Shown here piece after piece: positions 1 to 10,667 of a stretch of DNA of 64,000 nucleotides. Source of the DNA: Sweltsa coloradensis. Its lineage: Eukaryota; Arthropoda; Insecta; Plecoptera; Chloroperlidae. A model generated the notes under the pieces. The model had not been told where the DNA came from. It saw only the letters and a list, made by a program, of their open reading frames with translations, and ran no database searches. The first letter of the stretch is position 1, and each line of letters begins with the position of its first letter. The DNA lies in contig JAMZAV010001301.1 of the NCBI GenBank assembly GCA_024449915.1, positions 289,741 to 353,740 on the forward strand. The letters run 5' to 3'. A program made the translations under genes and the position numbers.

Positions 1-167
1 CGTAAAGATTGGTTCTCACATCACATTGAGTAGGTCAAGTAATAAAAAATACAAAACCTAACCACCTAATCAATATTCTCGAAGAAAAGCTACGTTCTCC
101 GAGAATAACACACATAAATTCACTTGACACGTTTAATATTGGTCAGTGTGAAATATTTCGGGGACAG

Positions 168-268
168 ATTCTGGTCACGTCGTCGGGCGGTTCAGTGCCA
201 AGGTCATCGTCAGCCGCGGCGCGCTGCCCTCTATCAGCGAAGTGCTGAACTACTTCCCAGGCTACTGA
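168..268 (+). CDS. Possible terminal coding exon (3' end of an unidentified gene)
   Basis: An acceptor-like gggacag ends at 167 and is followed by an open frame (codons in phase with 170-172) that stops with TGA at 266-268. The frame codes about 33 residues ending ISEVLNYFPGY. Third codon positions are strongly G/C (GTC, GGC, CTG, AAC, TAC) in an otherwise AT-rich region, which is what an exon would show. Upstream the frame is closed by a TGA just before the acceptor, consistent with an intron. An AATAAA at 532-537 could serve its 3' UTR. I do not recognise the protein family; the upstream exons would lie outside the window. It could be a chance GC-rich frame. Confidence 0.4.
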
Positions 269-531
269 AGCGCGAAGCTCGAACATCTTCGAGATTCTCA
301 GGCGAGATTATTGCTGGATTATAATTAAACAAACGTTTTAAAAAGTTAAGGTCTCGTTTGATTTATTTAACTCTTGACTACTTTATGTGTTTGCGAGCGA
401 GGGGAAGTGAATGTTCAGGTTAAGTTGGACCACTTTAAGATTCCACTGGTGAGATTAATTTATAGCTACAGCTGGGCCTACGTCAAGGTTGGTAGTTGAC
501 ACAAAACTTGTTATTTTTTATCATTAATATT

Positions 532-537
532 AATAAA
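532..537 (+). terminator. AATAAA polyadenylation signal candidate
   Basis: AATAAA about 265 bases downstream of the stop of the candidate exon at 168-268. It lies in AT-rich sequence where this hexamer is common by chance, so support is only positional. Confidence 0.25.
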
Positions 538-700
538 TAAATATGATAATATAAAAATATATATAATAATAAATATGAATATAAAAATATATTATAATAA
601 GGTTCCTAATAATAATAATTAAAAATAAGGTTCCTAATAATAATAATTATTATTATTATTATTATTATTTACTATTTTAATTTTTTTTATTATAAAGATT
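538..700. repeat. AT-rich low-complexity stretch
   Basis: TA- and TAA-rich sequence with a duplicated block: aaggttcctaataataataa occurs at about 600 and again about 27 bases later, followed by (TTA)n. From 701 to 1264 I see only AT-rich unassigned DNA, apart from a short (TCCG)n run near 1060 inside tctgtccgtccgtccgcccg. Confidence 0.7.
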
Positions 701-1264
701 ATATAGCTATTTCAATACAAATACAACACACTATAAAACACCAAATTACAAAATTACAAAATTTACCGAATGTACAATCATAGAATAGGAAATTTTATGA
801 TCACAAATTCGAAAATCAATACAATCGTATGTGTTTATATTGTAAGCTTAAACCTCAGTCGTTCATTTACAATATTTAAACAATAATTTAAAGGCAGCCA
901 TTTTAATTTTTAATTATAAAAATAAGTGTAAAAACTAAATATTACTAGGCCAATGCGTAATTGCATTAAACTAAAATAAAATACAAATACAAGTTTGTAC
1001 AATTATTTATATATATTTCGTTATTAGAGGAACGAAACGCCTCTACATGGATCACTTGTCTGTCCGTCCGTCCGCCCGTATATACGTAAGATTATCACAA
1101 ATTTTGTAAATTTTGTAAATTTGTTACAGTTTGTGTGTTTGTTATGTGATACAGTTTATAATTGTTTTAATAAGTTAAGGTTCGATTTGGTACTGTATTG
1201 TACTTCCAAAAAGTAATTTGTGTAAAATGTGTTTATGTATTGTATTCAAAATAGCTATATTTCC

Positions 1265-1470
1265 TTAATCAATCAATAATAATGGTCTCAGGATAAGAAC
1301 CAGACATGGCCTCAGATTGGCAAGCGCTGTTATGTTGGCATTACCATTTAACACAGATGACAATTGATTCCTATTGAATTTGTTGTCACCCTTGGGCTCA
1401 GGGGGCAGAGCTTCATCATCCTCACCAGTCACCACTGATATTTTAATGTCGGAGGAATTTATTTTTGTAT
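1265..1470 (-). CDS. Possible terminal coding exon with hydrophobic C-terminus
   Basis: On the minus strand an acceptor-like ttgcaag (AG at 1472-1471) precedes an open frame that ends with TAA at 1267-1265. It codes about 68 residues: an acidic middle (GEDDEALPPEPKGD), an NIT glycosylation-type motif and a hydrophobic end (CLVLILRPLLLID). That order resembles a membrane-anchor or GPI-signal tail, but this is inference; I recognise no family. The polypyrimidine tract before the acceptor is weak. It faces the candidate exon at 168-268, so the two would be convergent gene ends. Confidence 0.3.
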
Positions 1471-1479
1471 CTTGCAATA

Positions 1480-2142
1480 ATCAGTTGATCAAGTAGCTTC
1501 GCTCCCTATTATGTACTCCCGAGACCTTGATTGTTGCAGGTTATGAAGGAAGCACGGAACACCAGAGCTAAACCAGTGAACCTCAAATAAAACAATTCTT
1601 AAAGCAACGTTTATAAAATTCTGCTATACTAGCTCCAACGAAAGAATGCAGATGCTTTGTAGTGGTGTGGGTAGTATGAATGCGCGGTTAAACGAATGTC
1701 GCCTTTGTGTATGAAAAAGAAATATATTTTACCAACACAAGCAGAAATTATCTGTGCTAGATCACAGAGTTCCTCCGTGTGCAAGATCCACGCTGAGCTA
1801 GCGTGAATAGTTGACAAAGTTATTAGGTTGGGAAAACAAATTCGAGCCATCAGCATTCTTTCGTTGGAACCACTATAGCAAGGCCGACCGAGCGTGTATT
1901 TATTGCGAGTAACTAAACGAAATGTTATCTCAGATTCAATCAAATCAAGTTTTAAAACGATTCGTTTCGACTCATCCAGATCTGCATTCCATAATGATAG
2001 TCAGCACGCCTAAGTCAAGAAACAAGTTGTAAGAAGATGTTAGGGAGGGTTATGTAGGCCAATATGTATTAATCTTCGTGTGGTGCTAATTTCATTGATT
2101 AAAAATAATTGTAAATTAGAAAGAACGCACGAACGTGGCACG
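1480..2142. other. Unassigned intergenic/intronic sequence
   Basis: No repeat family seen elsewhere in the window and no convincing exon. Open frames here (for example 1629-1943 minus) have no coding character or splice context. Confidence 0.5.
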
Positions 2143-2164
2143 CCCCCCCCCCCCCCCCCCCCCC
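2143..2164. repeat. Poly-C tract (22 C)
   Basis: Uninterrupted C run followed by TCCCCC. Length is likely to be uncertain in any assembly. Confidence 0.9.
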
Positions 2165-2169
2165 TCCCC

Positions 2170-2900
2170 CACTCACAATCACTACAGTAAGTATGTGTAA
2201 GTAATTAATATGGTAGCAGATGACATGTTAAATTAAGTTGCTGAAAATCAGAATTCTTAATCTTATAATATGGGAATACGTATTAGTAGTAAAAGCAATT
2301 TAATTAATGTACTATAAGAAAGAAAATTATTTTTAAATAATGTGTATAGCATCTCCCTTGATAAATGTTTCTTAAAAATTTAAAAGAATAATCAAGAATC
2401 ATAAAGTTTTGTTGTGGAAATAAAAATTAAATATGAGAATTACGAAAAAACGATAACCCTATTAGGCCTATATCTTGGCTTTGACGCTTATACAATTTTG
2501 TAAAAGATTTAAAAAATCATCGCTCACCCATAAACTAAAATGAAATTAAATGTTCTCGATGAAATTATTCGCTAGGTGGAAATGATATCGGTGGTCTAGC
2601 GCGCGGGAAACCGGGAGCAACCCCCAAAAGAGTTCGATTTTTAAATTGAATATTATCAATTGTATTGTCTTCAACATTGCATTCTTGTTCATGTGGTTAA
2701 AAGTAAGATTGGCCCTGGTAAGTGATCTAGATCCAAACAATACACACGGGCCCCACCCTATATAGATTACGCATGCAGTGGGTGAAACTGTATTAGTGCG
2801 TGAGAATGTGGCCGCGCGCGATGTCTGGGGGGGGGGTCAGGTCAGGGATCGCGGAGCTTTCACTCACAGCCACCTAGGACTTTCTAGCACCGCGCCGCGC
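2170..2900. other. Unassigned sequence, GC-rich at its end
   Basis: AT-rich to about 2740, then GC-rich with a G run near 2830 and CpG-rich blocks. No exon or known repeat recognised. The GC-rich part precedes the family C repeat at 2988 and may be its 5' portion. Confidence 0.4.
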
Positions 2901-2930
2901 TGGCTGGACTGGCTGGACTGGCTGGGCTGT
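2901..2930. repeat. Short minisatellite, ctggctgga unit
   Basis: Three near-identical copies of a 10-base unit (ctggctggac). Confidence 0.7.
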
Positions 2931-2987
2931 GTTGGTCCAAGATTCTAGATCGATGCTAGATTTACCAAATAACGACGATATATACAC

Positions 2988-3425
2988 AATATTTTTTTTC
3001 TTTTCTGTTTTCTTTTTTGATAGTTTTTTTCCCTAATTCTAGCTTTCTTTCTTTCTTTCTTTCTTTGTATCATTCATTCATTCATTCATTCATTCATTCT
3101 TTCTTTCTATCTTTCTTTCTTTCTTGGTTTGTTTTTCCTTTCCTTTTCCCTTTTCTTTTCTATTATTTATTTTTCATTTTTTTATATTTGGTAAGCCTGT
3201 ATAAATTAATTTAATTTAATATCATTTTTTATTTTGTAACCAAAATTATTGTGTTATAAATTATTAAATTATTCGTTGTTGTAATATTACTATTTCAATT
3301 CAAATATTTATTTCTCTGTAGTTCATTGTTGTGTCTGCATTCATGATGAATGCAATGTATTGTATTGTATTTTGTTGCCCTCCTTAGAAAATCAGTGAAT
3401 AGAAGGCGTTAATAAATAAATGAAA
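2988..3425 (+). mobile_element. Interspersed repeat family C, copy C1 (SINE/LINE 3' part)
   Basis: A pyrimidine-rich block with (TTTC)n and (ATTC)n microsatellites (about 3040-3126) leads into a tail shared with copies near 27840, 47100, 63230 and, reversed, near 59780 and 61400: a gttcattgttgtgtctgcat block, then cctcctt...aaatcagt...gaatag and an AAAT-type end. This copy is divergent at its 3' end. Flanks show no clear target duplication. Confidence 0.6.
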
Positions 3426-3731
3426 ATAAGTGTTCATCGAAAGAACTCATGTCTCTTCTCGACCAGATATTCCATCAACATTTAGCTATTGACTGAAGAA
3501 ACTGTCTGATGTAAACCCTTCAGTTAGGATTGCTGGTAGGCGGAATTAAGCTAACGAGCTCTCAATTTAGCGCCTTGTTCACAAGAACTAAAGCAGTTCA
3601 ACTTTGTTGACTTATTCTAATCGGTAACGTACAAAACTTAATTCGGGAAGTGACAGATTCAAATCCAACCAGCGGCAATCTTAACACATCATTTTCCAAA
3701 ACGTTTTGGTTTTATTCAGACGGACTGTTAA

Positions 3732-4012
3732 TTCCTAGCAACGAGGCACATAATAAATTTTAAGTTGTTCTGAATCGGCCTTGTTGATTCTGGCGTTGAT
3801 CCGCGGTGTTCGCACTGTCCATACCACTGATCGCTATATTTCAATAAAAAAATATCGATCGTTGGTTGGTTATCGCTCACTCGTCGATTGCGTCGGGGCC
3901 TACAGGGTTGGCTTGGTCGCTTTGATTTACTATCCCTCACTGAAAATCAGTTATATAACTGAGTGGGTAGACTCTAAATACAATGTATTTATTTATTTAT
4001 TTATTTATTTAT
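3732..4012 (+). mobile_element. SINE family A, copy A1 (5' truncated)
   Basis: Body and tail match the full-length copy at 28937-29350 from tcctagcaacgaggcacata onward. It ends with gagtgggtagactctaaata and a (TTTA)n tail. The tRNA-like head is absent, as expected from 5' truncation during reverse transcription. Confidence 0.85.
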
Positions 4013-4690
4013 ACTGTCCTATGGATACTCCTTTAAAACTATCCTATAATACTCTGCACCTATTAGTTAGTTAGCCATCAGAAGATGGACGAGTTGCCTC
4101 TAGACAAACGACTGTTATCAGTTAAAACTCTGAATAAATCAACTATATATGCAAATATACAGCTTATACTGACCAACCGTTGAAAATAATTTGATAGGAG
4201 GAATGATACAGCTAGGTGTTTTTAAATTTTGAAAACATCTGCAAAGAAAGCTTTTTCATTGTATTATTATTGGTTACTTGGCAATACTCGAGACCAACAT
4301 CTTTACGACTGGCGGTCATATGAGAAACCCGTTATTTAGGAAAACATAGGGATTAATATAGGCGAAAGTCGGTATGTACCGTAGTATTATCACACCTGAG
4401 AGTTAACATGTAGCGTTCTGGTGGTTTATTCCTCAGAAAACATCTATTGGGCTTGTTTAGTCAGGTAACAAGTTCCAAACACAACTTGTAAGTTCTCTGC
4501 ACCACTGACCCTCACATGTTGTTTGATAGTTGGGCTGAGAGCATGGATCACGTGGTAGCTGATCCGTATTTATTTATTTTTATTTATCAATATTTTAATT
4601 TATTTGTACATTTGAACACTGTAACATTAAAAATAAATGCGAGAATTACAGAAAGAGTATCTACCCCGTAGTACGTGAGTACCTGTCACC
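4013..4690. other. Unassigned sequence
   Basis: AT-rich, no recognised exon or repeat. Confidence 0.4.
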
Positions 4691-4692
4691 CT

Positions 4693-4911
4693 CTAATGGC
4701 GTATAACTTTACTACAATAAATAAATAAATAAATAATAAAAAAATATGTAGGATGTTCATGAACGCCATAGCTACAGATGAGATTTGAATTAACTTTGTG
4801 TTTGGGCTGTTGCGTCGTGTCGATGATGAGTCCTGCTCGACGTTTCGCCACCCATGTTGGTGGCTTCTTCAAGACTGATACCAATAACATGAAATGAAAG
4901 CACAAGCCCAA
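4693..4911 (-). mobile_element. Possible retroelement 3' remnant with AAAT-type tail
   Basis: On the minus strand the block gaagaagccaccaacatggg, then a gcgaaacgtcgagcagg segment, then (ATTT)-type sequence at 4712-4735. Phrases of this kind (gaagaag...gggt...cgaaacgt) recur downstream of reverse-transcriptase ORFs in many animal retroelements; the assignment is from that general memory, not from a second copy here. The 72-codon frame has no recognisable domain. Confidence 0.3.
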
Positions 4912-5025
4912 GGAGCATACGTTGACTGATTGGATATTGCTTAACGTCTCATATTAATGCACTTTGGCTAATAGAGACGATGAGTGGTGATAGATGAGGA
5001 TGAAGTGTGAACAGAAGGGAGGAAA

Positions 5026-5350
5026 GTACCAAGGGGACAAACGGCTTAACGTCCCATCCGACAAGAACCAAGGGGACAAACGGCTTAACGTCCCATCCGA
5101 CAAGACGGTGTAACTTTGACAGTCATATAGGTTCCTCCACTAACCCGGAATGCCGAGCAGACGTCGAGGAGAACGAAGCCGTTACACTAGCTTACGAACC
5201 CTCCATCTGCTCTAACCAGCGGTATACGTGAGTTTCAGGGCAGAGCGGTCACCCACTCTACCCATGACCACGCCTGATTCTGCTTAACTTCGGTGTTCGA
5301 GTGGGAACCGGTTAAACGAGCTCGGCTAAATCGCTGGTTCGATCATACGT
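5026..5350 (-). mobile_element. 5S-rRNA-derived SINE family J, copy J1
   Basis: Read on the minus strand the right part contains caccgaagttaagcag, then a caggcgtggtca block and gagtgggtgaccgc. In order and spacing these match the internal-control region of animal 5S rRNA (ACCGAAGTTAAGCA ... GGGCGYGGTYAGT ... TGGGTGACCGC). The left part matches J2 at 6219-6478 at high identity. At the left end a 39-base unit (accaaggggacaaacggctt...) is tandemly duplicated (5028-5066 and 5067-5105). It is not a functional 5S gene because the flanking thirds do not match. Confidence 0.65.
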
Positions 5351-5526
5351 AACTCAATAAAATGTGTATTTAGAGTATATCACAGAACAGATTCTGGTAG
5401 GATATTAATTATTCATGTTTCTTATAGTGAGACGCGAATGCCGAGATTGAGTCCTTAAAACATTATATTTTATAAGTCACCTAAAGAGGATCGCACCGGA
5501 AAACAAATGAATGCAGCTTACACACC

Positions 5527-5718
5527 ATGACCATATCCCACTCAAGAGTTCATATTATATTCATTAAAACCCTACGACTACAAGAAGGATTTCCAGCCAA
5601 AGACGTTCCAAGTGTTAGAAACTTTTTGACTGAATTTTTGGAAGAGGAGTTAAATTTATTAAGTCTGCTGACCAACCGTTGGATGACCACTGACCATTAT
5701 CAGCTAATTGAAAACTAA
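5527..5718 (+). CDS. Possible short ORF or exon, unidentified
   Basis: Open from ATG for 63 codons, with a protein-like composition (GFPAKDVPSVRNFLTEFLEEELN) rather than the low-complexity frames nearby. No splice sites, family match or downstream support. The phrase ctgaccaaccgttg also occurs near 4170, so this may be part of an unrecognised repeat. Confidence 0.2.
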   Translation: MTISHSRVHIIFIKTLRLQEGFPAKDVPSVRNFLTEFLEEELNLLSLLTNRWMTTDHYQLIEN

Positions 5719-5719
5719 A

Positions 5720-6215
5720 ATTTTATTTAAAAAAATATTACATTATTACAGAATGTAGATATATAAATGTTTTTGTAAAAAAAAAAAAAAAAGTTTATGA
5801 TTGCTAAGGTTACGTATTCCATCATCGAAACAGGCATCGAAATTTCCCATACAATATTATGCAACACGATTCAACTAGAAGGAAGAAATAGCTCGTATTT
5901 TAGGCGCACACACGTTCAATATCTTACGCTTCCACTCAGGGTACGGATTTCGTTTTACCGTTAGCTCCATTACTTCTGATGAGATTGATTTCTGCACGTG
6001 CTGTTCATGCTTATTCTGCACGTGCATACGTCACGTGCGATAATGAGCGGAGAAATGACACCCATCAGAATCCGTTAGCTGATATCGGTGTTCAGCACGA
6101 ACACTTACGTGAGGAAGGTTGTAAAGTACGTGGACGTTAAATGTGCGCTGCGAATCATTTCGTCGGAGGGGGAAGAGGATGGGAAACCCGGTACCGGCAC
6201 GTAGTCTACTCCTTT
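5720..6215. other. Unassigned sequence with short poly-A
   Basis: A run of A at about 5778-5793 follows AT-rich sequence. Nothing else recognised. Confidence 0.4.
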
Positions 6216-6218
6216 CGA

Positions 6219-6478
6219 AAGTACCAAGGGGATCGACGGCTTAACGTCCCATCCCAAAGGACGGTGTCACCTTGACAGTCATATAGGTTCCTCCACTAAC
6301 CCGGACTGCCGAGCAGACGTCGAGGAGAACGAAGCCGTAACACTAGCTCTCGAACCCTCCATCTGCTCTAACCAGCGTTCACCCACTCTCCCCTGACCAC
6401 GCCCGAGGTTGCTTTACTTCGGTGTTCGAGTGGGAACCGGCTAAGCGACCGCGGCTAAACCGCTGGTTGTAATTATTT
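6219..6478 (-). mobile_element. 5S-rRNA-derived SINE family J, copy J2
   Basis: Same arrangement as J1 with one copy of the accaagggg unit. On the minus strand caccgaagtaaagcaacctc, then gggcgtggtca and gtgggtga again line up with the 5S internal promoter blocks. A deletion of about 17 bases relative to J1 lies near 6373. J1 and J2 share most positions over about 250 bases. Confidence 0.65.
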
Positions 6479-6479
6479 T

Positions 6480-6908
6480 AGATCGACGTTCAACTGCAAT
6501 TCATAGAGTCTACTGTGGTGACTAGACCAGCCACCAGAAACCCTGACTGAAGTTATTTCTTCAAGATTTCCTTAGTGAGAAAGCGAGAACAATTTCAGTC
6601 ATACAAAAAACCTTTTTTGTGATTCTCCTTACAACTTATAACTTGTAAGTTATCACTTGGGCAAACTTTCTATGTAAAGTCTTTTCAGTTATATCGGTGG
6701 AGCTGGGAGCATATTCGTTATTCACTAAAATATGTTTATAACTCGTAGAAACAATCTAAATGCCATGAATCCAAAAATATATATAAAATAAAGTAAATGT
6801 TTATGTAGAACAATCGAAAATTGATCTTTTATTTATATGTATAATATTCGGAAAGATTCAAATACAGCAAGCCATTTTAAATTGAAACATGAAACAGTAG
6901 AGAACTAA
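6480..6908. other. Unassigned sequence
   Basis: AT-rich. Nothing supported. Confidence 0.4.
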
Positions 6909-7476
6909 TTGCATGAGCGAAGCGAAGACTTCAATTTCACAGACCCCCCACAAATTTAGCTATAGGGTGTTGTTTTATTTTTCTTGTGTGTTTGTTCGCT
7001 CTCTACCGGGCAAACGGCATATGCGATCTTGATAAAAATTGGAGAGGACCTTCGAAATTTCTGAACTTAGAGCTGCCACGTTCTTGGGTACAATCGAAGA
7101 TATATTTCTCATGAATATCGTACTTTGACGATTTTTTTTTAAATTTGTAGTGCGATATTTTCGTGACATTTGGGCCGATTCTGACCAAACGGGTGGGGGC
7201 TACAACGTTGATATTTCATATGTACATTAATGTTATAGTTATGTATTGCTTTTTAAAAGAAAAAGTAGAAATAAAATTAGCCAGAATCCCTAAAATAAAG
7301 GTTTTAATATGATTTTTTTTAGGTTTATAATAACAATTTACAAGTAACAATAGTAACTTGACAACAATCACCAAATGCGTTCAAAAGGCATTTGATAAGT
7401 AAATAGATACCACGCAAACTAAAAACTTACAAAAAAGCTCATCCATCAACGCGACGGGACTTAAGCGTTTTCCTAG
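6909..7476 (+). mobile_element. Helentron-like element family D, copy D1
   Basis: Starts at a degraded TTGGATGAGCG (ttgcatgagcgaagcgaaga) and ends catccatcaacgcgacggga...gcgttttcctag followed by T. The subterminal inverted repeat GGATGAGCG/CGCTCATCC, the AACGC...GCGTT hairpin and the CTAG end are shared with ten other copies. This is the alpha subfamily (acttcaatttcac at the left, ccgggcaaacggcata inside). It has no transposase, so it is non-autonomous. Open frames inside it are by-products of the repeat. Confidence 0.75.
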
Positions 7477-7955
7477 TAACTACACAAACATGAGAGAAAA
7501 AAACACGATAACAAGACATTACAGGGAAAGCATAGCGACTTTGATGTCTTTTTTTTAAATATGCACGGAGAGAATATGTCAAGATAAAGTTTGTTGGAAG
7601 ATAAGTTGTTGAAGGTAGAAGGAAGACGGTGAGACAGTGATCTTTGTAACAGCGTGAGTCTATAGGGGTATTGAGGTGGAAGATGTGGTTGAGACGAGTA
7701 TTACGGGAAAGAACATGTAAGTGGAAGATTGAAACAAGTTCGTAGGACCTTATGTAACCAACCATGATGCTTTTCAAATATTTCATGTCATGTAAGCACC
7801 TCCTTCTTTCCAAGGGTTTAGTATCAGTAATAATTGTATTTATTGTCGACACCGTAAGGTTCATTTCTCGATTTGGATAGTCGGGAAACACTCCCGTAGG
7901 TGTAATTGTTATTATTTACTACAATACAATACAATTCAGAGATAAAATGTACCCG
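7477..7955. other. Unassigned; long minus-strand frame overlaps it
   Basis: A 150-codon minus-strand frame (7439-7891) is among the longest in the window, but it runs through the D1 end, has no splice or start context and no recognised domain. It may be chance or an old repeat. Confidence 0.25.
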
Positions 7956-8024
7956 TCCCGATGGTCTAGTGGTTAAGACGCTCGCCTGGAATGCGGGAGA
8001 CCGGGGTTCAAATCCCGTTTAATC
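7956..8024 (+). ncRNA. tRNA-like sequence (relic or SINE head)
   Basis: A-box-like gatggtctagtggttaagac, an anticodon arm ctcgc-CTGGAAT-gcggg (5 pairs including one G-T, loop centre GGA) and B-box-like ggggttcaaatcccg. The acceptor ends do not pair and the T stem has a mismatch, so it is a tRNA-derived relic, not a functional gene. No poly-T terminator immediately follows; a short cttttac does. Confidence 0.55.
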
Positions 8025-8029
8025 TTTTA

Positions 8030-9860
8030 CTTTCTACTTGTTATTGTATTTGAAAAAGTCTCTACCAATATAAAGAGCTAGTGATTTGTAAACAGTGTAG
8101 AACGGTTCATTTCTGAACACACGCAAGACTCAAGATTCTTTAAAACTTGTAAACATTCGTTTCACTGACAGAATAACCGTACTTTTTAGATTTATGTCTT
8201 GCTACTCCCGCATTGAAATCTCCAAAACTGTATTTCATGGAACTTCCGGAAATATTTCTGCGTAAGAAACAATGTAAAGTAAAACCATGTTATAGCGGCT
8301 TTAAATGTGTATTATTTATAAAGAGTGAATTCTAAGTTAGCCCATGAGAGAAAGGGTTCGTTGGTATAATAATACAACAGAGCGTGCTTTAAAAGCGAAT
8401 TACTTGTGGACTGTAAATCTTGGATCGTGCTTGGAATGTTATGCTGAGCTTACTTGAGATAAGTTTCACTGTCAGTCTTATAACAAGTCAGAGATGGCTG
8501 GGGAGATATGGAATCAGTCAGATGACTAAAGAGATTGGTACAGATTGTTAGTGTTGACTGAACGTGACTGAACTACTTAGAGGCTGCGCTGATTTTAGCA
8601 ATCACAACACAAGTTATACCCCCCCCCCCCCCCCTCCCGCCAAGCTTGTCAACAAGCCACAATGTTAAGACTACTCCTCCCAACCAGAACTGTTTAAAAC
8701 ACTCTCCTCATCTAGAGAAATAAACAAGACAATATTTAACTATGCATAAATAAATATACTGTTTTTTAAATTAAATTGTACGACAAACACCAAATTGTAC
8801 AAAGAAAATATGTTTAAACTATTGGCCTAAGCGTAAATATTTCACATTAAAAAAGATGATGGTGGTTAATATTTAAATTATGAATTTGAATATTCAACCT
8901 TATTGACTTGACTGAAGTAAATCTTTGCAAATTTAAATATTTTTAATTGTACTTGTATGTTGGTTTTGTTCTGTTGGTGCTTAGTTTTTGTTAAGTTTCG
9001 TGCATTGTGTATATGTTTTCTTGGTAAAAATTAACAACATAGTACCATAAAAGTAAATAAACTCGTACAATTTCAACTTTTTGTTATAAAAAACCTCATC
9101 TCAGCCAAACGAACAAATTACACACGCCTAATAACTAACCATTTAAAATAACTTCCCACATTAAACATTTGTTCCTAAATGAGCAAAATGCCAAACTACT
9201 AACGTTGAGATCCAAATCACTACAACACTAAACCGCGCTAATTAGATGCGCTAATGAGCGTTGTATTAGTGATATAAACTGAAACTGCCGGGACTGGTTT
9301 TACTAGAACAAATAACTATCTAGAGCAGGCACGTTACGATACTATCCGAAGATAGTTGGAATATAGGTTAGTATAATCAGACCTAATGTGCGGGCTATGA
9401 AGGTAACTGTATTTTGTTTGTTATAGTCAATGAACGTGAGTTTAACCATGGATTTACGACGTCAGTTACTATTCTAAGTCCATGGTTTAAAGATACTAGG
9501 ACGAACAGTAACATATTTTAATTGACTGTCAACGCTATGACTTTAAATTAATTTGCTGTGCTCTTTAGATTCTGACGAATTCTTGCTTTTTGGAATGGAC
9601 GGGAAAAAGAGATAAACGATACATAAAAAACAACAAATTAGAAATAAATACTCAAAATTTTGCAAAATCGTAAAATATATACAACCAACGATTATATAAA
9701 AAGTACTCAAAATGCAAAATATTTTTCAACTCAAAATGAACACAATCCTATCCTAGATGTCAAAATTATCATGGCTATATACCAAATTGGCTAAATGAAT
9801 TAGATTATTAGTCATAATAATAATATATTGACAATTATTTTTAGTTTTAATCCACACTTA
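8030..9860. other. Unassigned AT-rich sequence with a poly-C tract
   Basis: Contains a 16-C run at 8619-8634. No exon or repeated element recognised. Confidence 0.4.
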
Positions 9861-9864
9861 TTAA

Positions 9865-10403
9865 GAGGGTACGCTGAGCTTGGCCCAACTCAAATGCGCG
9901 CAAACAGGTGTTGATGATTTCTGCTGAACGGTTGGTAATATCATTACCAAATTTTGAATGGATGTTAATAAAGTACTTTTATACTGATATCCGTAATTGG
10001 TTGCACAAAATATGCCTTAAAGATCCATTGCGAGACATAAGTCCAAAACGTGCAAAAATGGGAAATCCAAAGCATGGATTTATCTTACGATAAAACCAAA
10101 TTGACCTGCGCGATTCATATGGATTTATACGTTGTTATCCATTATGCAAATTTGAGTTAAAGAAATCTGTACACTTGGAATAAATTCCCGAAGTTGAACA
10201 AAATTGAGTAAATTTGGGTGATTTCACTTAATTTTAATTCAAAATCAATGAATTAATTTAGGAATACGCGTAATGGATAACATAGATTTATTCTTTATAA
10301 ACGTTAGTGTGAAATTTGATACTGGTGTTATAAACCGTTTACACGGAAAATCCAGAAAGCTGAGCGCTTAAACTCGCCTCCGTTCTAGCCTCAGCATACC
10401 CTC
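9865..10403. mobile_element. TTAA-target MITE (piggyBac/Kolobok type)
   Basis: Terminal inverted repeat GAGGGTACGCTGAG at the left and CTCAGCATACCCTC at the right (13 of 14 match), directly flanked by TTAA on both sides (9861-9864 and 10404-10407). Length 539 bases with no transposase frame, so non-autonomous. TTAA duplication is known for piggyBac and Kolobok; the superfamily cannot be decided from the ends alone. Confidence 0.8.
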
Positions 10404-10599
10404 TTAATATATAACGTTAATTTTAAGTATAGTCCGTCTCACTGAGTTAAGAGAAGTCAAACTCATACTATATCTCTCTAGTGTAGGCCTATACAAAAAC
10501 TACTCAATGCCATCATCATTGCCTGCAAGTCCTTCAGTCTGTATTGCCTCTGACGGGCATCGTCCAGAAGACTCTTGAATCCCGTGCTACTCGTGAGCA

Positions 10600-10601
<2 letters not shown>

Positions 10602-10667
<66 letters not shown>

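Noticed and set aside
4822..4870. Hammerhead ribozyme (atgatgagtcc ... gaaac)
   Set aside because: TGATGAG lies on the plus strand while GAAAC lies on the minus strand, so the catalytic core cannot form.
5280..5340. Functional 5S rRNA gene
   Set aside because: Only the internal-control region matches; the 5' and 3' thirds are unrelated and two copies share that unrelated sequence.
7439..7891. 150-codon minus-strand ORF as a gene
   Set aside because: It runs through the end of the D1 element, lacks context and has no recognised domain.
7956..8024. Functional tRNA gene
   Set aside because: Acceptor ends do not pair, the T stem has a mismatch and no Pol III terminator follows directly.
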